Below are positions 63,829 to 64,000 of a DNA stretch of 64,000 nt, one piece after another. The DNA lies in NCBI GenBank assembly GCA_003388505.1, contig QQVO01000077.1, positions 1 through 64,000 on the forward strand, given 5' to 3'. This DNA comes from Planctomycetota bacterium. GTDB lineage: Bacteria; Planctomycetota; Planctomycetia; Planctomycetales; Planctomycetaceae. Under the pieces are notes generated by a model that made no database searches, had not been told where the DNA came from, and worked only from the letters and a program-made list of their open reading frames with translations. Both the position numbers and the translations under genes were made by a program. The number at the start of each line of letters is the position of its first letter. Within the stretch, counting starts at the first letter, position 1.

Positions 63829-64000
63829 TTACAGGTCGTCCAGATTCGGCGCGTCGTCCTCGAGGTCGGGCGCGTCGTCCACCGCCATGATCACGTTGCC
63901 GGACGTATCGAGATAGATTTTGTCCTGCAGAATCTCCTGGACGACCGTCCCCATGTCGGGCTTGCCCTGCGTCTCGACGAGCGGCAGCGAACCGCGATTC
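63829..64000 (-). CDS. rpoZ: RNA polymerase omega subunit, C-terminal part cut by window edge
   Basis: The minus-strand frame enters at the right edge and ends at TAA 63829-63831. The visible 56 residues begin [20 protein letters not shown] and continue [14 protein letters not shown], with an acidic tail. The N-R-G-x-x-P-L-V-E and E-I-x-x-x-K-I elements match the omega subunit, and the position upstream of coaC is the usual one. Omega binds the beta-prime subunit and helps polymerase assembly. The acidic extension is unlike the E. coli protein. Confidence 0.8.
   Translation of the reverse strand, partial: NRGSLPLVETQGKPDMGTVVQEILQDKIYLDTSGNVIMAVDDAPDLEDDAPNLDDL

Overview
The window comes from a GC-rich planctomycete, probably of the Planctomycetaceae/Pirellulaceae type; the genus cannot be read from it. 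The evidence is a DUF1549/DUF1553 heme protein, a planctomycete-type cytochrome c domain fused to WD40 repeats, conserved planctomycete proteins of unknown function, free-standing coaC beside rpoZ, a DUF6513 pteroate-synthase-like gene, and gene borders crowded with short palindromic repeats. Both ends cut genes: the start of a UbiA-type prenyltransferase (1-142, minus) and the end of rpoZ (63829-64000, minus).

Layout. 0-9 kb: an anti-sigma-like membrane protein, a repeat protein with an LARQQGA motif, a monooxygenase-fold protein, small conserved proteins, a membrane-anchored Ser/Thr kinase, a PIG-L deacetylase and tRNA-Leu(UAG). 9-13 kb: a flavin-dependent halogenase-like enzyme paired with a fatty-acid desaturase, then an SMP-30-like exported protein. 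13-21 kb, minus strand: chorismate synthase, glycolate oxidase GlcF and GlcE, a ceramidase/LamG protein and an amidase. 21-26 kb, mostly plus: an EboD-like dehydroquinate-synthase homologue, cytidine deaminase with a NupC nucleoside transporter, a thioesterase (minus) and a divergent CysH-like reductase. 26-32 kb, minus: the pyruvate dehydrogenase operon aceE-aceF-lpd. 32-35 kb, plus: an SDR, a pterin carbinolamine dehydratase and a DUF6513 protein, the last two probably in pterin/methanopterin metabolism. 35-46 kb: a DUF455 ferritin-like protein, a sigma-54 activator, a 1047-residue membrane protein with a spermidine-synthase domain, a peptidase-MA-like metalloprotease, YgfZ, a small membrane protein, YggS and ribosomal protein S18.

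46.7-61.0 kb is the most unusual part: four co-directional genes, all with signal peptides and with gaps of only 65-116 bases. They encode a DUF1549/DUF1553 heme protein, a PPC/Ig-domain protein with an Ala-rich coiled coil, a cytochrome c/WD40 protein with its own Ala-rich coiled coil, and a WD40-only protein. By eye each WD40 protein has 28 repeats, which fits four seven-bladed propellers. In the first, the coiled coil falls exactly between repeats 21 and 22. This looks like an exported multi-protein assembly of unknown function. 61-64 kb: a sulfite-oxidase-family molybdoenzyme, an MscS channel, coaC and the end of rpoZ.

The intergenic regions carry at least nine families of short fold-back repeats. 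These include a composite two-hairpin element present three times and palindromes whose first bases are the stop codon of the preceding gene. Function calls rest on motifs read by eye; no database or folding program was used.
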